Assembly: GCA_964464635.1 (NCBI GenBank)
Contig: CAYXGT010000004.1
Coordinates: forward strand, 1-60,486
Direction of reading: 5' to 3'
Source of the DNA: CAYLMG01 sp964464635
Lineage (GTDB): Bacteria > Planctomycetota > Phycisphaerae > Sedimentisphaerales > Anaerobacaceae
Length of the DNA: 60,486 bases
A program made the position numbers and the translations under genes. Below the pieces are notes generated by a model that had not been told where the DNA came from, searched no databases, and was given only the letters and a program-made list of their open reading frames with translations. Each line of letters starts with the position of its first letter. The first letter of the stretch is position 1. Positions 53,401 through 60,486 of this stretch are shown here, piece by piece.

Positions 53401-53553
53401 GGAGGTTTCATCGAATTTCCACCAGCCGACCAGGTTAGGCTCAGTGGCGCTTGATACATCAGGAAAAGCAAGATTGAGCACCAACACAGAAAGGATTAGG
53501 CAGATAGTTTTTTGTATATTATATTCCTCCTCAATAATACAAATTATAAACAT
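50497..53553 (-). CDS. Large secreted LamG protein with split dockerin-like pair
   Basis: 1018 residues at most. The signal peptide is QKTICLILSVLVLNLAFP. Modules in order: LamG/concanavalin-like (VGWWKFDETSASTAYDSSG, about 40-250); two fibronectin-like blocks (DKHDVYFGSDVNDVREAN; HELYYGTSFDDVND); a carbohydrate-binding-like sheet (about 455-690); one dockerin-like half (GDFDDDCTVNNSDLEIFTY); a second LamG of about 220 residues; and a second dockerin-like half (DLKPDGKIDFKDLAVMGYKW). It probably binds glycans outside the cell. The ATG at 53553 lies before the only good ribosome site (GAGGAGG). See the finding about an ATA start at 53517. Confidence 0.85.
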   Translation of the reverse strand: MFIICIIEEEYNIQKTICLILSVLVLNLAFPDVSSATEPNLVGWWKFDETSASTAYDSSGVGTSKSGTLNGGAAFTTEGYRNGAVQLDGASGYVSFPIDNFGVMVRDELEECTIAIWVYWDGEDMWQRIIDIGSSQSSYIYVTPYGTLGLHTAIVAGNNIWDGCGTGAGNLLPANGWHHVAVTVSDADSEMILYLDGEAVASKSGCTNSIDDIGRTSNNWLGRSQYWPSCPDPFFDGIVDDFKIYSSVLTRAEIRRTADPEKASMPEPADEDTIPKTSMILEWQAGIYADKHDVYFGSDVNDVREANTSNPMGVLLSQDQETTSYPVSGLVSGETYYWRIDEVNDACTPDPWKGRIWSFKAQPLKAYDPSPPNDVTGVFRYPTLSWEPGKYAADAAGHELYYGTSFDDVNDRAGDPVILNVPCYVIPSPNASYGSLQVIYWVVDEVNESHPDQIWPGNVWRFTIEDYTVIDDFETYTNTGKDSPPPEDTLKSVWVDGNYSWDIYGVATSGSLVQLNTDTYDGSPPYLHYQSEDIAQSGTQSMKFYYDNDSTVEWEIYLYGEYDSEYIYTPSPAPYLSEAYAAVDDAAADSGLDSLDMLRDWSIYNVLVLSFYGDPNNTTNHAGLYVGLEDTDGTLVTIAHPDPNLLTEPWWHNWYVKLSDFTDKNGGLDLENIVRIYLGFGDKDSPASGGSGVLFFDDIQLFTGVCIPGTVIGDFDDDCTVNNSDLEIFTYQFPGQTSTLPAPIIKLVADDITGKSIGDNITIWRNTAGAGNTYFRDVNTPDTNDPNYDEILGKKCVTFGALDNALVWDLNAPATLTSDTNEPNDYTVIYEVYNPTISDEEWLFNWAVRGGPERTCGGVGYGANAEWGCIIHWDPPGDMGFDLGVPAAGQWHVIAATYDGTTNAVIVDGLVYSLEDKDLLVRMDQPVTVGAAYEGTDDAINADILGTYNMTYGLRFTGSVASIRVYGEAVPPGDLAIVTAGLSRAKADLKPDGKIDFKDLAVMGYKWMEDPYLFGEDY

Positions 53554-53932
53554 TCTGTTTTAGCCAAACACTAAATCACAGTGTGTTTTTTATGCCGCAT
53601 CCTCTCTGACAAGTAGTTGGCGATTTTTCAGAATATATTAATTATGACATATTACGATGATAAATCAAGTTATTTTTACCAGTTAGGCGTACAGTCCGGG
53701 TTCTTCGGATTATTGACCATCGTTTAAGCCCTTGCCGTTTCCGCAAATTCCATATTTGCAAGAGAATCCCTCCTGGGTAACTTTTCAAGACGACCCCATC
53801 ATCCATCCGCTCGGCCCGAAATTTTATTTTTTGCAAACTGGAAATTAATTCGCATTCCGGCAGAGTTGGAAAAAGCCCAACAATAAAATGACACTTTTCG
53901 CTGTTTACAGCTTAATTCTGACGTTAAAGTTG
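53554..53932. other. Gene-free gap before the tRNA pair
   Basis: No gene is supported. A 64-codon frame on the minus strand (53642-53836) has neither a ribosome site nor any family likeness. The right edge carries the tRNA promoter. Confidence 0.5.
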
Positions 53933-53962
53933 TTGACAATTCTCATTAGAAGGTGTTACTGT
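53933..53962 (+). promoter_or_regulatory. Promoter of the tRNA-Met/tRNA-Glu pair
   Basis: TTGACA (53933-53938) is followed after 18 bp by TACTGT (53957-53962), a fair -10. The first tRNA starts 21 nt later. Confidence 0.5.
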
Positions 53963-53983
53963 ATAAGCGGTTAGCTGGTTTAT

Positions 53984-54057
53984 GGCGGCGTAGCTCAGAT
54001 GGTTAGAGCGTGGGATTCATAAGCCCAAGGTCGTCGGTTCGATCCCGACCGCCGCTA
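53984..54057 (+). tRNA. tRNA-Met (CAT anticodon)
   Basis: 74 nt. Acceptor GGCGGCG pairs with CGCCGCT (one G-U at the end). The anticodon loop TTCATAA gives CAT. The anticodon stem TGGGA/GCCCA has an A-G mismatch at its lowest pair. The 1-72 pair and T-arm fit an elongator Met. A CAT tRNA that becomes Ile (lysidine) cannot be excluded by sequence. CCA is not encoded. Confidence 0.9.
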
Positions 54058-54159
54058 TTAATTCGCTGCTCGTGACTCGATGCTCGTTTCTCGTAAAAAA
54101 TGCCAATGATTTGGTCACCAATTACGAGCGACCAGAAACGAGTTACGAGCGACGAAATT

Positions 54160-54231
54160 GCCCCCATCGTCTAGTGGTTAGGATATCAGGTTCTCATCCT
54201 GGAGGCAGGGGTTCGACTCCCCTTGGGGGTA
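54160..54231 (+). tRNA. tRNA-Glu (CTC anticodon)
   Basis: 72 nt. GCCCCCA pairs with TGGGGGT. The D-arm TCGTCTAGTGGTTAGGA is typical of Glu. The loop TTCTCAT gives anticodon CTC. CCA is not encoded. It is 102 nt from tRNA-Met and probably co-transcribed. The spacer contains gagcgacc / aaacgag repeats with inverted copies. Confidence 0.95.
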
Positions 54232-54249
54232 TTCTTAATTTATTATTTT

Positions 54250-54714
54250 CTAATTATTTTTCTTTTGTAGAAGGTCTTCCGGCCACTCGCCTTCAAAACC
54301 GTATTCCCACTCTTCTGGTTCAGGAGCATATTCTATAGACAAAAGTTCACTATCAGACAGAGGCTTTTGCATTTTTACGTTATAACCAAATAACCTTTTC
54401 CCTGCAACTTCCAAGATAATCACATTACCAGACCTGTCCCATACAATTCTTTCCCTGAAATCAATACTTGAGTCAGGTGCAAAGTCTGGTGAAGAATATA
54501 CTTTTCGTCCATTCACAATAACTGTGAAATTTAAGTCTATCCCATCAGTTCTCTTTAATATCGCCTTACTATCCAAATCTGGAGAGTAAAGGACCTGAAT
54601 AGTGCGGGTCGGAAACAAATATGAAATCCAAATAAATATTGATAAAACAAAAAGAAGCAAAACTGACATTATAATCGTTAATATTGCCAAAATATTTTTT
54701 CTTATTCTTTTCAT
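54250..54714 (-). CDS. Hypothetical membrane-anchored protein
   Basis: 154 residues. One N-terminal membrane helix (ILAILTIIMSVLLLFVLSIF, about 8-28) is followed by a soluble periplasmic domain (about 35-150: RTIQVLYSPDLDSKAILKRT, VIVNGRKVYSSPDFAPDSSI, VWDRSGNVIILEVAGKRLFG). It has no recognised domain. It lies downstream of the HepT gene on the same strand with a 30-bp gap, so may be read from the same message. Confidence 0.6.
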   Translation of the reverse strand: MKRIRKNILAILTIIMSVLLLFVLSIFIWISYLFPTRTIQVLYSPDLDSKAILKRTDGIDLNFTVIVNGRKVYSSPDFAPDSSIDFRERIVWDRSGNVIILEVAGKRLFGYNVKMQKPLSDSELLSIEYAPEPEEWEYGFEGEWPEDLLQKKNN

Positions 54715-54744
54715 TCTAAGCAGACGCAGGAAAAAAGCTATAGA

Positions 54745-55080
54745 TCAGCCGAGAAGTATTTTGACCTGGTTGTGCAGCTTTGGCAGGTCCTTCTGAATAA
54801 TATCCCATACAACAGTATTCTCAACGATATCATAGCCATGAATTAAAATATTACGAAATGAGATAATCCGCTCAGAATTCTCTATCCTTGATGCAGTATC
54901 AGGGTCGGCTACGGATAGTTTTTTAACAGCTTCACCGATAATTTCGAATTGTCGTTCAACTGCAGATTGCAGCATCTGGTCATTCTCATAATCGTCGAAA
55001 GTCCTACCGGCAGTGAACTCAAGGATCTGAGCCGCAGCCGAACGAATGTCTTCCAGAAATTTTTTTGATTCAAGCTGCAT
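54745..55080 (-). CDS. hepT: HepT-type RNase toxin (DUF86)
   Basis: 111 residues. The helical HEPN fold has the catalytic R-x4-H-x-Y form in RNILIHGYD (about 76-84), preceded by AVERQFEIIGEAVKKLS. In the HepT/MntA systems HepT cleaves RNA. MntA blocks it by adding AMP to the tyrosine. Here the tyrosine of HGY is present. It overlaps the mntA stop by 11 bp, as typical for the pair. Confidence 0.9.
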   Translation of the reverse strand: MQLESKKFLEDIRSAAAQILEFTAGRTFDDYENDQMLQSAVERQFEIIGEAVKKLSVADPDTASRIENSERIISFRNILIHGYDIVENTVVWDIIQKDLPKLHNQVKILLG

Positions 55081-55378
55081 AAAGAAGCTGCCTTTTCTGA
55101 TTTATTTCCTGTAAAAAATACGGATTCTTTATGGCTTTTGTCATCACCATATCCACATCTCTGCCAAGAAGCTTTTTTAATGCTTCGAGCAGTCCGAAAT
55201 AAGTATCGGCGAATTGTCCCTGCTTTAACGGTTTAAACTCCACCAGAAAGTCTATGTCACTTAAATTTTCGTGAAAGTTTTCGGACAGAGACGAGCCGAA
55301 AAGCTCAAGCCTGCTGACATTAAATTGCGAGCAAAGCTGGCGGATTTCCGAAATATGCTTTTCAATGATGTCAACCAT
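55070..55378 (-). CDS. mntA: MntA-type nucleotidyltransferase antitoxin
   Basis: 102 residues from the ATG at 55378 (GAAGGGAG upstream). The NTase motif GSSLSENFHENLSDIDFLVE has G-S-x(10-13)-D-x-D (about 31-50), and a third acidic residue lies near RDVDMVM. The protein AMPylates HepT. The first gene of the pair; the 3' end overlaps hepT by 11 bp. Confidence 0.9.
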   Translation of the reverse strand: MVDIIEKHISEIRQLCSQFNVSRLELFGSSLSENFHENLSDIDFLVEFKPLKQGQFADTYFGLLEALKKLLGRDVDMVMTKAIKNPYFLQEINQKRQLLYAA

Positions 55379-55531
55379 AAAACCGTTTCTCCCTTCAAAA
55401 AGAATGTTCAGCAACTGGTCTTAGTTGAAAGTATTATAACAGAGTACCACAAAGAGGAGAAATGCTTTTTACATTTAAGTTTATTAAGATTAAAATGCAA
55501 CAATAATTAAACTGTCAAAAAACGGGTAAAA

Positions 55532-56014
55532 ATGGACATTGAAAAAGACAAGCGGTTTATGAAAATTGCGGTTGAGCAGGCGCAGATTGCACAGGAGAAC
55601 GGTGATGTGCCAATCGGGGCGGTGATTGTTCATAATGATACCATAATAGCAAAGGCATATAACCAGAGAGAGCAACTGCAGGACCCTACCGCTCATGCGG
55701 AGATAATCGCACTTACACAGGCAGCGGCGGCGCTCGAGAGCTGGCGGCTTGACGGCTGTACGATGTATGTCACTCTGGAGCCCTGCCCGATGTGCGCAGG
55801 GGCACTCGTGCTGGCCAGAATCAAGCGATTAGTTTACGGCTGTGACGATGCGAAGACGGGAGCAGTGAAAAGCCTATACAATATAGTACAGGATGACAGG
55901 CTGAATCATAAAATCGAAGTAACAAGCGGCGTTCTGGCCGACGATTGCAGCAGTTTGCTGCAACAGTTTTTTGAAAAGAGAAGAGTTGAGAATAAAAATG
56001 AAGCCACAGAGTAA
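55532..56014 (+). CDS. tadA: tRNA-specific adenosine-34 deaminase
   Basis: 160 residues. Zinc site: AHAEIIALTQAAAALES (H-x-E with catalytic Glu) and LEPCPMCAGALVLARIKRL (C-x-x-C). VPIGAVIVHND precedes it. It converts adenosine at position 34 to inosine in tRNA-Arg(ACG), allowing wobble reading. It is essential in most bacteria. The downstream gene begins after 80 bp. Confidence 0.96.
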   Translation: MDIEKDKRFMKIAVEQAQIAQENGDVPIGAVIVHNDTIIAKAYNQREQLQDPTAHAEIIALTQAAAALESWRLDGCTMYVTLEPCPMCAGALVLARIKRLVYGCDDAKTGAVKSLYNIVQDDRLNHKIEVTSGVLADDCSSLLQQFFEKRRVENKNEATE

Positions 56015-56095
56015 CAGAGAGGAATATAAAAATTCGAAATACAACCACCAAAGGTGAAAATGTTCTTTACTTTTTATATAATCAGCTAAAGAAAA

Positions 56096-56389
56096 ATGTC
56101 TTTATCAAGATTAATATCACTTTTTGTAACGATTATTTATTTGCTCATCGCATATTTGGGAGGGGAAAAAGTCGCAGGCATTAGAGGTATTCTCTACTTA
56201 TCTTTGATTTTAGGGCTGCCCTGCATCTGGTTCGGTGACGAACTTGGAGGAATGGTGGGAGGGTACTTAGGGCACGCACAAATAACTTCTCAAACACCCG
56301 GAAGTATCGTACGGTTTGTCGGCTGGCTGCTTCTTTTTTTGCTTCCTGTTCTTGTGTTTATATTACATAAATACGCTGTACGTTACTGA
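56096..56389 (+). CDS. Small membrane protein, unknown
   Basis: 97 residues with three hydrophobic segments (RLISLFVTIIYLLIAYL, IRGILYLSLILGLPCIWFG, VRFVGWLLLFLLPVLVFIL) and a Gly-rich mid-loop (GDELGGMVGGYLG). The family is not recognised. It follows tadA. Confidence 0.6.
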   Translation: MSLSRLISLFVTIIYLLIAYLGGEKVAGIRGILYLSLILGLPCIWFGDELGGMVGGYLGHAQITSQTPGSIVRFVGWLLLFLLPVLVFILHKYAVRY

Positions 56390-56464
56390 AACGTCGAAGG
56401 AGCTAAAATTGCATCCGACATTTAAGCTTAATAGGGCACATCGTTAAACTTCTTGAGGTACTAT

Positions 56465-57382
56465 TCATTTGGTAGTTTCATTGCGGATTTTCTTTTTGTA
56501 GATGCGCACATAGTCTATCTCGAATTTTGCCGGAAAGTTCGTAGCGGAGGGGTCACCTCCCTGCGTGCCGCCGATTGCAAGATTCAGGATTATATAGTGC
56601 GGCTGACGGAATGGATTCTTTGCCTCGCTATCTTTGTTAAAGGTTTTGGTGAGGTCAACTGTATTAAGAAGGACATCGTCAACATACAGCTCGATACTGT
56701 TCGCATCCCAATCCATCCGCCATATATGAAACTTCGCAGACCAGTTGGGGTCATTGAAATCGGTGATGGGTTTTCTGGTATAGTCCCACTCGGCTTGCCA
56801 GCGTTTTTCCGAGGCCCAGGCTGCGTTGGCCAACAGCATTCCTCTGTAGTATTCCATAATGTCAACCTCTCCGTTACCGGGCCAGCGTCCCTCGATACCC
56901 AGGGTCCAGAAAGCAGGCCAGAGTCCCGCTCGAGTGTCGATTTGGGCCCGCATCTCGAAACGGCCGTACATCCATCTGTGCAAGCGCCTTGTCATCAGAC
57001 TTGCGGACGTGTATTCAGCGTATTTCCTGTTTCGTCTCCAGCTATTGCTGTTGGGGTCGTAATAAGGATTTTCTTTTCGTTCTCGTCGACCCTCAATGAT
57101 AAGAAATCCATTTTCACAACGGGCGTTGTCCGGTTGATACCACTGGAGCTCTTCATTGCGGACGAAGCCTCGCTCATAGGTCCAGTTGTTGGGGTCAGGT
57201 GTGCCATCTTTATCGAACTCATCCGACCAAATCAGCTCGTATTCAGTAGATGATGTATCGGCATTTTTGGGTGTCATTGCTTCTGGTGACGAACATCCGA
57301 AAGGAAAAAACAGCATTGTCACTGTTATAATACAAATCAGGCTCGACATTCGTGTCGTTGAGATTCGAGACAAGCCAGCCAT
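56465..57382 (-). CDS. Glycoside hydrolase family 16 (laminarinase/lichenase-like)
   Basis: 305 residues. The signal/lipoprotein start is ICIITVTMLFFPFGCSSPEA, with a possible lipobox FPFGC. The GH16 fold has the catalytic EVDIMEYYRGM (E-x-D-x-x-E) at about 168-178. The aromatic cleft segments are FEMRAQIDTRAGLWPAFWT and WHNW-like. It cleaves beta-1,3(4)-glucans (laminarin) or related galactans. An SGNH lipoprotein lies upstream on the same strand. Confidence 0.92.
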   Translation of the reverse strand: MAGLSRISTTRMSSLICIITVTMLFFPFGCSSPEAMTPKNADTSSTEYELIWSDEFDKDGTPDPNNWTYERGFVRNEELQWYQPDNARCENGFLIIEGRRERKENPYYDPNSNSWRRNRKYAEYTSASLMTRRLHRWMYGRFEMRAQIDTRAGLWPAFWTLGIEGRWPGNGEVDIMEYYRGMLLANAAWASEKRWQAEWDYTRKPITDFNDPNWSAKFHIWRMDWDANSIELYVDDVLLNTVDLTKTFNKDSEAKNPFRQPHYIILNLAIGGTQGGDPSATNFPAKFEIDYVRIYKKKIRNETTK

Positions 57383-57498
57383 TTATATATGTTCCTTTTC
57401 GCTTTTTATTTGAAGCAGTTGAAACCAAAGACATTTCACCTCTTGTTCAAAGATTTATCAGGTCCAGGTGACGTTATCCCTGTTGTTGTATCCTCTGA

Positions 57499-58266
57499 TT
57501 ATTTATTCTCGCCCATCAACTCAGCGATTTTCGGCTCTATTGCCTCTGCCCAGATTTTGTACCCTGTCTTGTTAGGGTGCAGGTAATCAGGCATAATGTC
57601 TTTGGTCAGTATGCCATCATTTGACAGAAAGCCTTTGTTAATATCGAGGTAATAAATCATTTTATTGTCAGCGATCCTGGAAGCCAACAAACCGGCTTCG
57701 GCATTTTTCTGCCGCTGAGCCGATGGTTTGGGGCCTCGCGGAAATATTGCCAGCAGCAGTATTTTAGTTCCCGGAAGTCTTGTACGCAGCCTATGGCAAA
57801 TGGCGATAATGCCATCTGCAATTTCCTCGGCTGTGTTGTCATTGCCGTTCGAATTGTTCGTACCAATCATAAGCACCGCCAGCTTAGGAGATATACCTTC
57901 CAGATCGGAATGGTCCAGCCGCCATAACACATGCTGTGTCTGGTCTCCACTGAAACCCATATTGACAGCATTACGCGGTGCATAATATGTATCCCAAAGC
58001 TCTTTGCCCACGTTTTCCCAGCCATGAGTAATAGAATCACCGACATAGAGCAAATCGACATTTCCCTTTTCAAGTCGTTCATTAACAGCTTTATGTCGCG
58101 GGCCCCACCATCCAACAGCCCATTCGACGGTTTGTGGAACAGGCGTGACGGCGGAGTGGTTCTTTGTTTCGACCGACTTGAAAGCAAGCTGCTGCTGGCT
58201 TTCACAGCCAATCAGCATTACAAAAGTTAGAAACAGAACAGCTACGGCAATTGTTTTTCGCGTCAC
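57499..58266 (-). CDS. SGNH/GDSL-family esterase lipoprotein
   Basis: 255 residues. The signal peptide ends in the lipobox LIGC (about 17-20), so it is an anchored lipoprotein. Catalytic blocks are VGDSITHGWENVGK (Ser), LMIGTNNSNGNDN (Asn) and MPDYLHPNKTGYKIWAE (Asp-x-x-His). It resembles the platelet-activating-factor acetylhydrolase-like esterases that act on acetylated glycans. It is 117 bp upstream of the GH16 gene on the same strand, so a role in glycan attack is plausible. Confidence 0.92.
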   Translation of the reverse strand: MTRKTIAVAVLFLTFVMLIGCESQQQLAFKSVETKNHSAVTPVPQTVEWAVGWWGPRHKAVNERLEKGNVDLLYVGDSITHGWENVGKELWDTYYAPRNAVNMGFSGDQTQHVLWRLDHSDLEGISPKLAVLMIGTNNSNGNDNTAEEIADGIIAICHRLRTRLPGTKILLLAIFPRGPKPSAQRQKNAEAGLLASRIADNKMIYYLDINKGFLSNDGILTKDIMPDYLHPNKTGYKIWAEAIEPKIAELMGENK

Positions 58267-58420
58267 TTTTTATCCCCTTTCTATCTCGATTTCCCAATGT
58301 TACAATTCAATGATGCTGCACATACATTGTCTCTATGCAGCCCGGCTGTCAGTATTATGGACCTTATCTTTGAAAAAGCAAGGAATTTACAGTCACAAGT
58401 CACACGTAAGCATCGATTCA

Positions 58421-59260
58421 TTACTGCTGATTTGTCAGGTTTGATCGGTATGGATTTGCACGTAAAGAATATCTCCAGCCCAGGAACTTTATTAACAAGA
58501 TTAGTGCAGGTACACCTATGATTACAGCAAAAACAACTATCCAGATGGGATGCTTCTTATAGAATTCATAACCCTTATCTTCAACAATGGATTGATAAAA
58601 TTTCAATCCTATGCCAAAGAAAAAAAGAGCCGCATAGGCATATACTGACATAAAAGGATTGTGTCGAAGGCATTTGATAGATTCCTTCAATTTTGTTCTT
58701 GTGTTGTAGCTCAGGGTATTCCAGTTTTCTTTTTTTATGTTCGCAAGCTCAGCAAGAAATTCTTTCTTCAATTGAGCGAAGCTTTTATCGGTGAGATTGT
58801 GTACCATATTATTTAGTTTCCGAGATTGTTCGACCAGCCCATCTTCTTTAAGACATTCGACAAGAGAGTCGAATGGCTCTACTTTAATACCCATAGCCTC
58901 GAGTTTTTCGGATAATTTTGTAATTCTCTCACAATCTTTTTTATACTCAATTGTTTCCTTACCACGTTTATAACTTTCAATAATTTCAAGCTGCATTGTT
59001 TCAAGTAATTCATAAAGCTGTTCAGCAGAAACTAACTCACTGCCATTTATAATTTGGTCGGCCTTATTGCGGAGCTTGAGCCACTGGTTTTTATCAAGTC
59101 TTTTAAGCTCCGGGTTTCGGAACCAGCCAAATTTTTCTTTTTTGTAAAAGACTCTGTATAACAGCGGGCCAGCTATGATGAGAGCTGCAAAACCAAGGAA
59201 TAGAATCACTTTTATTAAGTTATCAGCAGAAATTGAAGCTATGGAAATAAATATACACAT
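58421..59260 (-). CDS. Membrane-associated helical protein, unknown
   Basis: 279 residues. One membrane helix near the start (IKVILFLGFAALIIAGPLLY), a long helical/coiled middle (residues 50-170, DCERITKLSEKLEAMGIKVE), and two helices near the C-terminus (FMSVYAYAALFFFGIGLKFY and PIWIVVFAVIIGVPALILLI). No family is recognised. Confidence 0.6.
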   Translation of the reverse strand: MCIFISIASISADNLIKVILFLGFAALIIAGPLLYRVFYKKEKFGWFRNPELKRLDKNQWLKLRNKADQIINGSELVSAEQLYELLETMQLEIIESYKRGKETIEYKKDCERITKLSEKLEAMGIKVEPFDSLVECLKEDGLVEQSRKLNNMVHNLTDKSFAQLKKEFLAELANIKKENWNTLSYNTRTKLKESIKCLRHNPFMSVYAYAALFFFGIGLKFYQSIVEDKGYEFYKKHPIWIVVFAVIIGVPALILLIKFLGWRYSLRANPYRSNLTNQQ

Positions 59261-59392
59261 CTGCTTTACCTTTTAACATGGAAGGTATTCATATTTCTGT
59301 TTTCAATCGACGCTCCAGCCAATAGTCTATTTTAAGTTTCACTCGTCATATCAGTAGATCTAAAAAGAGAACCTTAAATCCATCAAGAGTAG

Positions 59393-59938
59393 TTATCCCA
59401 TTATTGCTATCCAAATCGCAGCTGTAGACAACAATGCCGAAAAAAGTGTTCTAAATGCAAATCTTCTCGTTAACAACAGCCTTACAACAAAATAAATCAT
59501 AAAAAAAAGAACTGCGAACCCCTGAATGACAATGAGCATATATCTAATGGAATTCATAGGTATTCCGAGCAATAAAATCCACAAAATGCCTATGCCGGCT
59601 ATAATATTAAGACCTGCCTCCAAGTATTGCTCTTTAAAAATAAAAGGTTTAACTCGTCCTTGCTTGTCAAACTCTGAAAGCTCAAACGGCAAATATTTCT
59701 TCCTAATGTGAATAATAATCCGCCAAACAAGGATTAATTCGGAGAGTACAAATGTGATCAGAGAAGCTAAGCCTGCCTGTGATTGGGAGATTATATCATT
59801 TTCAACAAGCACAATTATTATCATACAAGGTATCCATACAAGAACCTGGAGAAGCAGAAAGAGTAATAAGATATACATGCTTAAAGCAGTTATTTTCCCA
59901 ACAATATAATCAGAAGATATCTCTTTATCCATTTCCAA
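59393..59938 (-). CDS. Multi-helix membrane protein, unknown
   Basis: 181 residues with about five hydrophobic helices (ITALSMYILLLFLLLQVLVW, LASLITFVLSELILVWRIII, LNIIAGIGILWILLLGIPMN, YMLIVIQGFAVLFFMIYFVV, LFSALLSTAAIWIAIMG). It has polar loops with Lys/Arg/Phe and no recognised domain. It is the last intact gene before the truncated sigma factor. Confidence 0.6.
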   Translation of the reverse strand: MEMDKEISSDYIVGKITALSMYILLLFLLLQVLVWIPCMIIIVLVENDIISQSQAGLASLITFVLSELILVWRIIIHIRKKYLPFELSEFDKQGRVKPFIFKEQYLEAGLNIIAGIGILWILLLGIPMNSIRYMLIVIQGFAVLFFMIYFVVRLLLTRRFAFRTLFSALLSTAAIWIAIMG

Positions 59939-60077
59939 CTCCTAACACCACTTTTATCGGCATTTTCTATTAAGCACCTGAGGAAAGGCCTCTTTATATT
60001 CGCCAGCCTTGCATATTATTTGTACCTGAACAATCAGATGAGCTGATTATGAAAAAAACAAATTTCATTAATTAAGC

Positions 60078-60263
60078 TTACCTATCCTTGCAGGTCTCCT
60101 GTGTGATTTCCCAAGCCGCGTCTTTGCTCGAGGTTGTACGATAAGCATAAAGCCATAGCCTTTTTTGCCAGCGGGCAACAAGAGCCTCCATAGCGGCTGT
60201 GCTGCCATCCTGGGCATCTATAACGAGCAACTGGTCTTCAATTTTTGACAGTTCATTTGCCAT
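60078..60263 (-). pseudogene. Truncated ECF sigma-70 factor
   Basis: 61 residues only; a full ECF sigma factor has about 170-200. The N-terminal region 2 start is visible (QDGSTAAMEALVARWQKRLW, then YRTTSSKDAAWEITQETCKD). The continuation (rest of region 2 and region 4) is lost after 60078. There is no anti-sigma gene nearby. It is therefore a remnant. Confidence 0.75.
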
Positions 60264-60431
60264 TTACATTATTAGTCTTACAATCGGCGTGGGCGGTTCA
60301 TTTCTATCAGGCTTTTTTGTGCACGATATATGATAAAAACAGGCGGTTTTTAGGTTGAAAAAAGTGATTACAAAAGCTATTCTGCTAATATAGACGCGAA
60401 AGAAAGAAGCTAAGAACTAAAAACCGATTCC

Positions 60432-60486
60432 GGAGAGGTGTCGGAGCGGCTTATCGAGCAGCCTTGGAAAGGCTGTGTAGGGCTTG
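60432..60486 (+). tRNA. tRNA-Ser (GGA anticodon), cut by window end
   Basis: 55 nt of a class II tRNA: GGAGAGGTGTC, then GAGCGG, and the anticodon arm CAGCC-TTGGAAA-GGCTG, giving GGA. The long variable arm starts at GTGTAGGGC. The 3' half lies outside the window. Confidence 0.95.

Noticed and set aside
53642..53836. 64-codon minus-strand frame
   Set aside because: No ribosome site and composition like random DNA.

Overview
The window looks like a chromosomal segment of a Gram-negative, probably anaerobic planctomycete of the Phycisphaerae type. This is an inference from gene content: a PEP-CTERM protein, several secreted proteins ending in dockerin-like calcium-loop pairs, an H-X9-DG pseudopilin, LamG and GH16 proteins, menaquinone synthesis (menA), a Kdo/WaaP-type kinase, and long repeat-rich intergenic stretches. 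No rRNA or other marker decides the lineage, and no CRISPR array is visible.

Layout. 0-5 kb: small accessory genes (zinc-ribbon protein, DUF6868, an HNH-AP2 homing-type nuclease), a cold-shock gene with its terminator, a repeat cluster and a fumarylacetoacetase-family enzyme. 5-7.8 kb: a cobalamin riboswitch with an intrinsic terminator, followed by three co-oriented genes for exported proteins: PEP-CTERM, dockerin-tailed surface protein, and pseudopilin. 8-12.4 kb: information-processing genes rpoN, recR, dnaX, the SRP RNA and a ferredoxin. 12.5-24.4 kb: an ABC-2 exporter, proC, a flavin reductase, menA, a YdjC/HpnK-type deacetylase, a lipopolysaccharide-kinase-like protein, threonine synthase, a HAD phosphatase, comF, an S24-type repressor and mntP. 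24.4-32 kb: a long minus-strand run ffh - small ORF - GxxExxY - rpsP - trmD - rplS - yraN - tatD - phosphomannomutase - DUF1805. 32-43.8 kb: membrane proteins, tRNA-Leu, mscS, lemA, an island of two secreted proteins between repeats, DUF3137, an ABC-F ATPase, HNH, csp and HU. 44-46.4 kb: a damaged insertion sequence joined to the tail of a DJ-1/PfpI gene, then a HicA/HicB-type module between two copies of that tail. 46.5-60.5 kb: a large secreted protein, nadE, a 1018-residue LamG protein, two tRNAs, a HepT/MntA module, tadA, GH16, an SGNH lipoprotein, membrane proteins, a truncated ECF sigma factor and the start of tRNA-Ser.

The most interesting unit is the riboswitch operon at 4955-7825. 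Cobalamin riboswitches normally govern B12 synthesis, B12 transport or B12-independent isozymes. Here the genes controlled encode only exported or surface-type proteins, and no BtuB, BtuCDF or Cob enzyme lies next to them. The simplest hypothesis is a surface corrinoid-capture or scavenging system turned on when B12 is scarce. Other notable signals are: (1) a dockerin-like pair split by a LamG domain; (2) a conserved lemA-DUF3137 pair split by an island flanked by long repeats; (3) a hicAB module bracketed by an exact 59-bp duplication of a host gene tail; (4) a GxxExxY gene bracketed by inverted repeats inside the ribosomal/SRP gene run; (5) a 135-bp-period hairpin tandem repeat.
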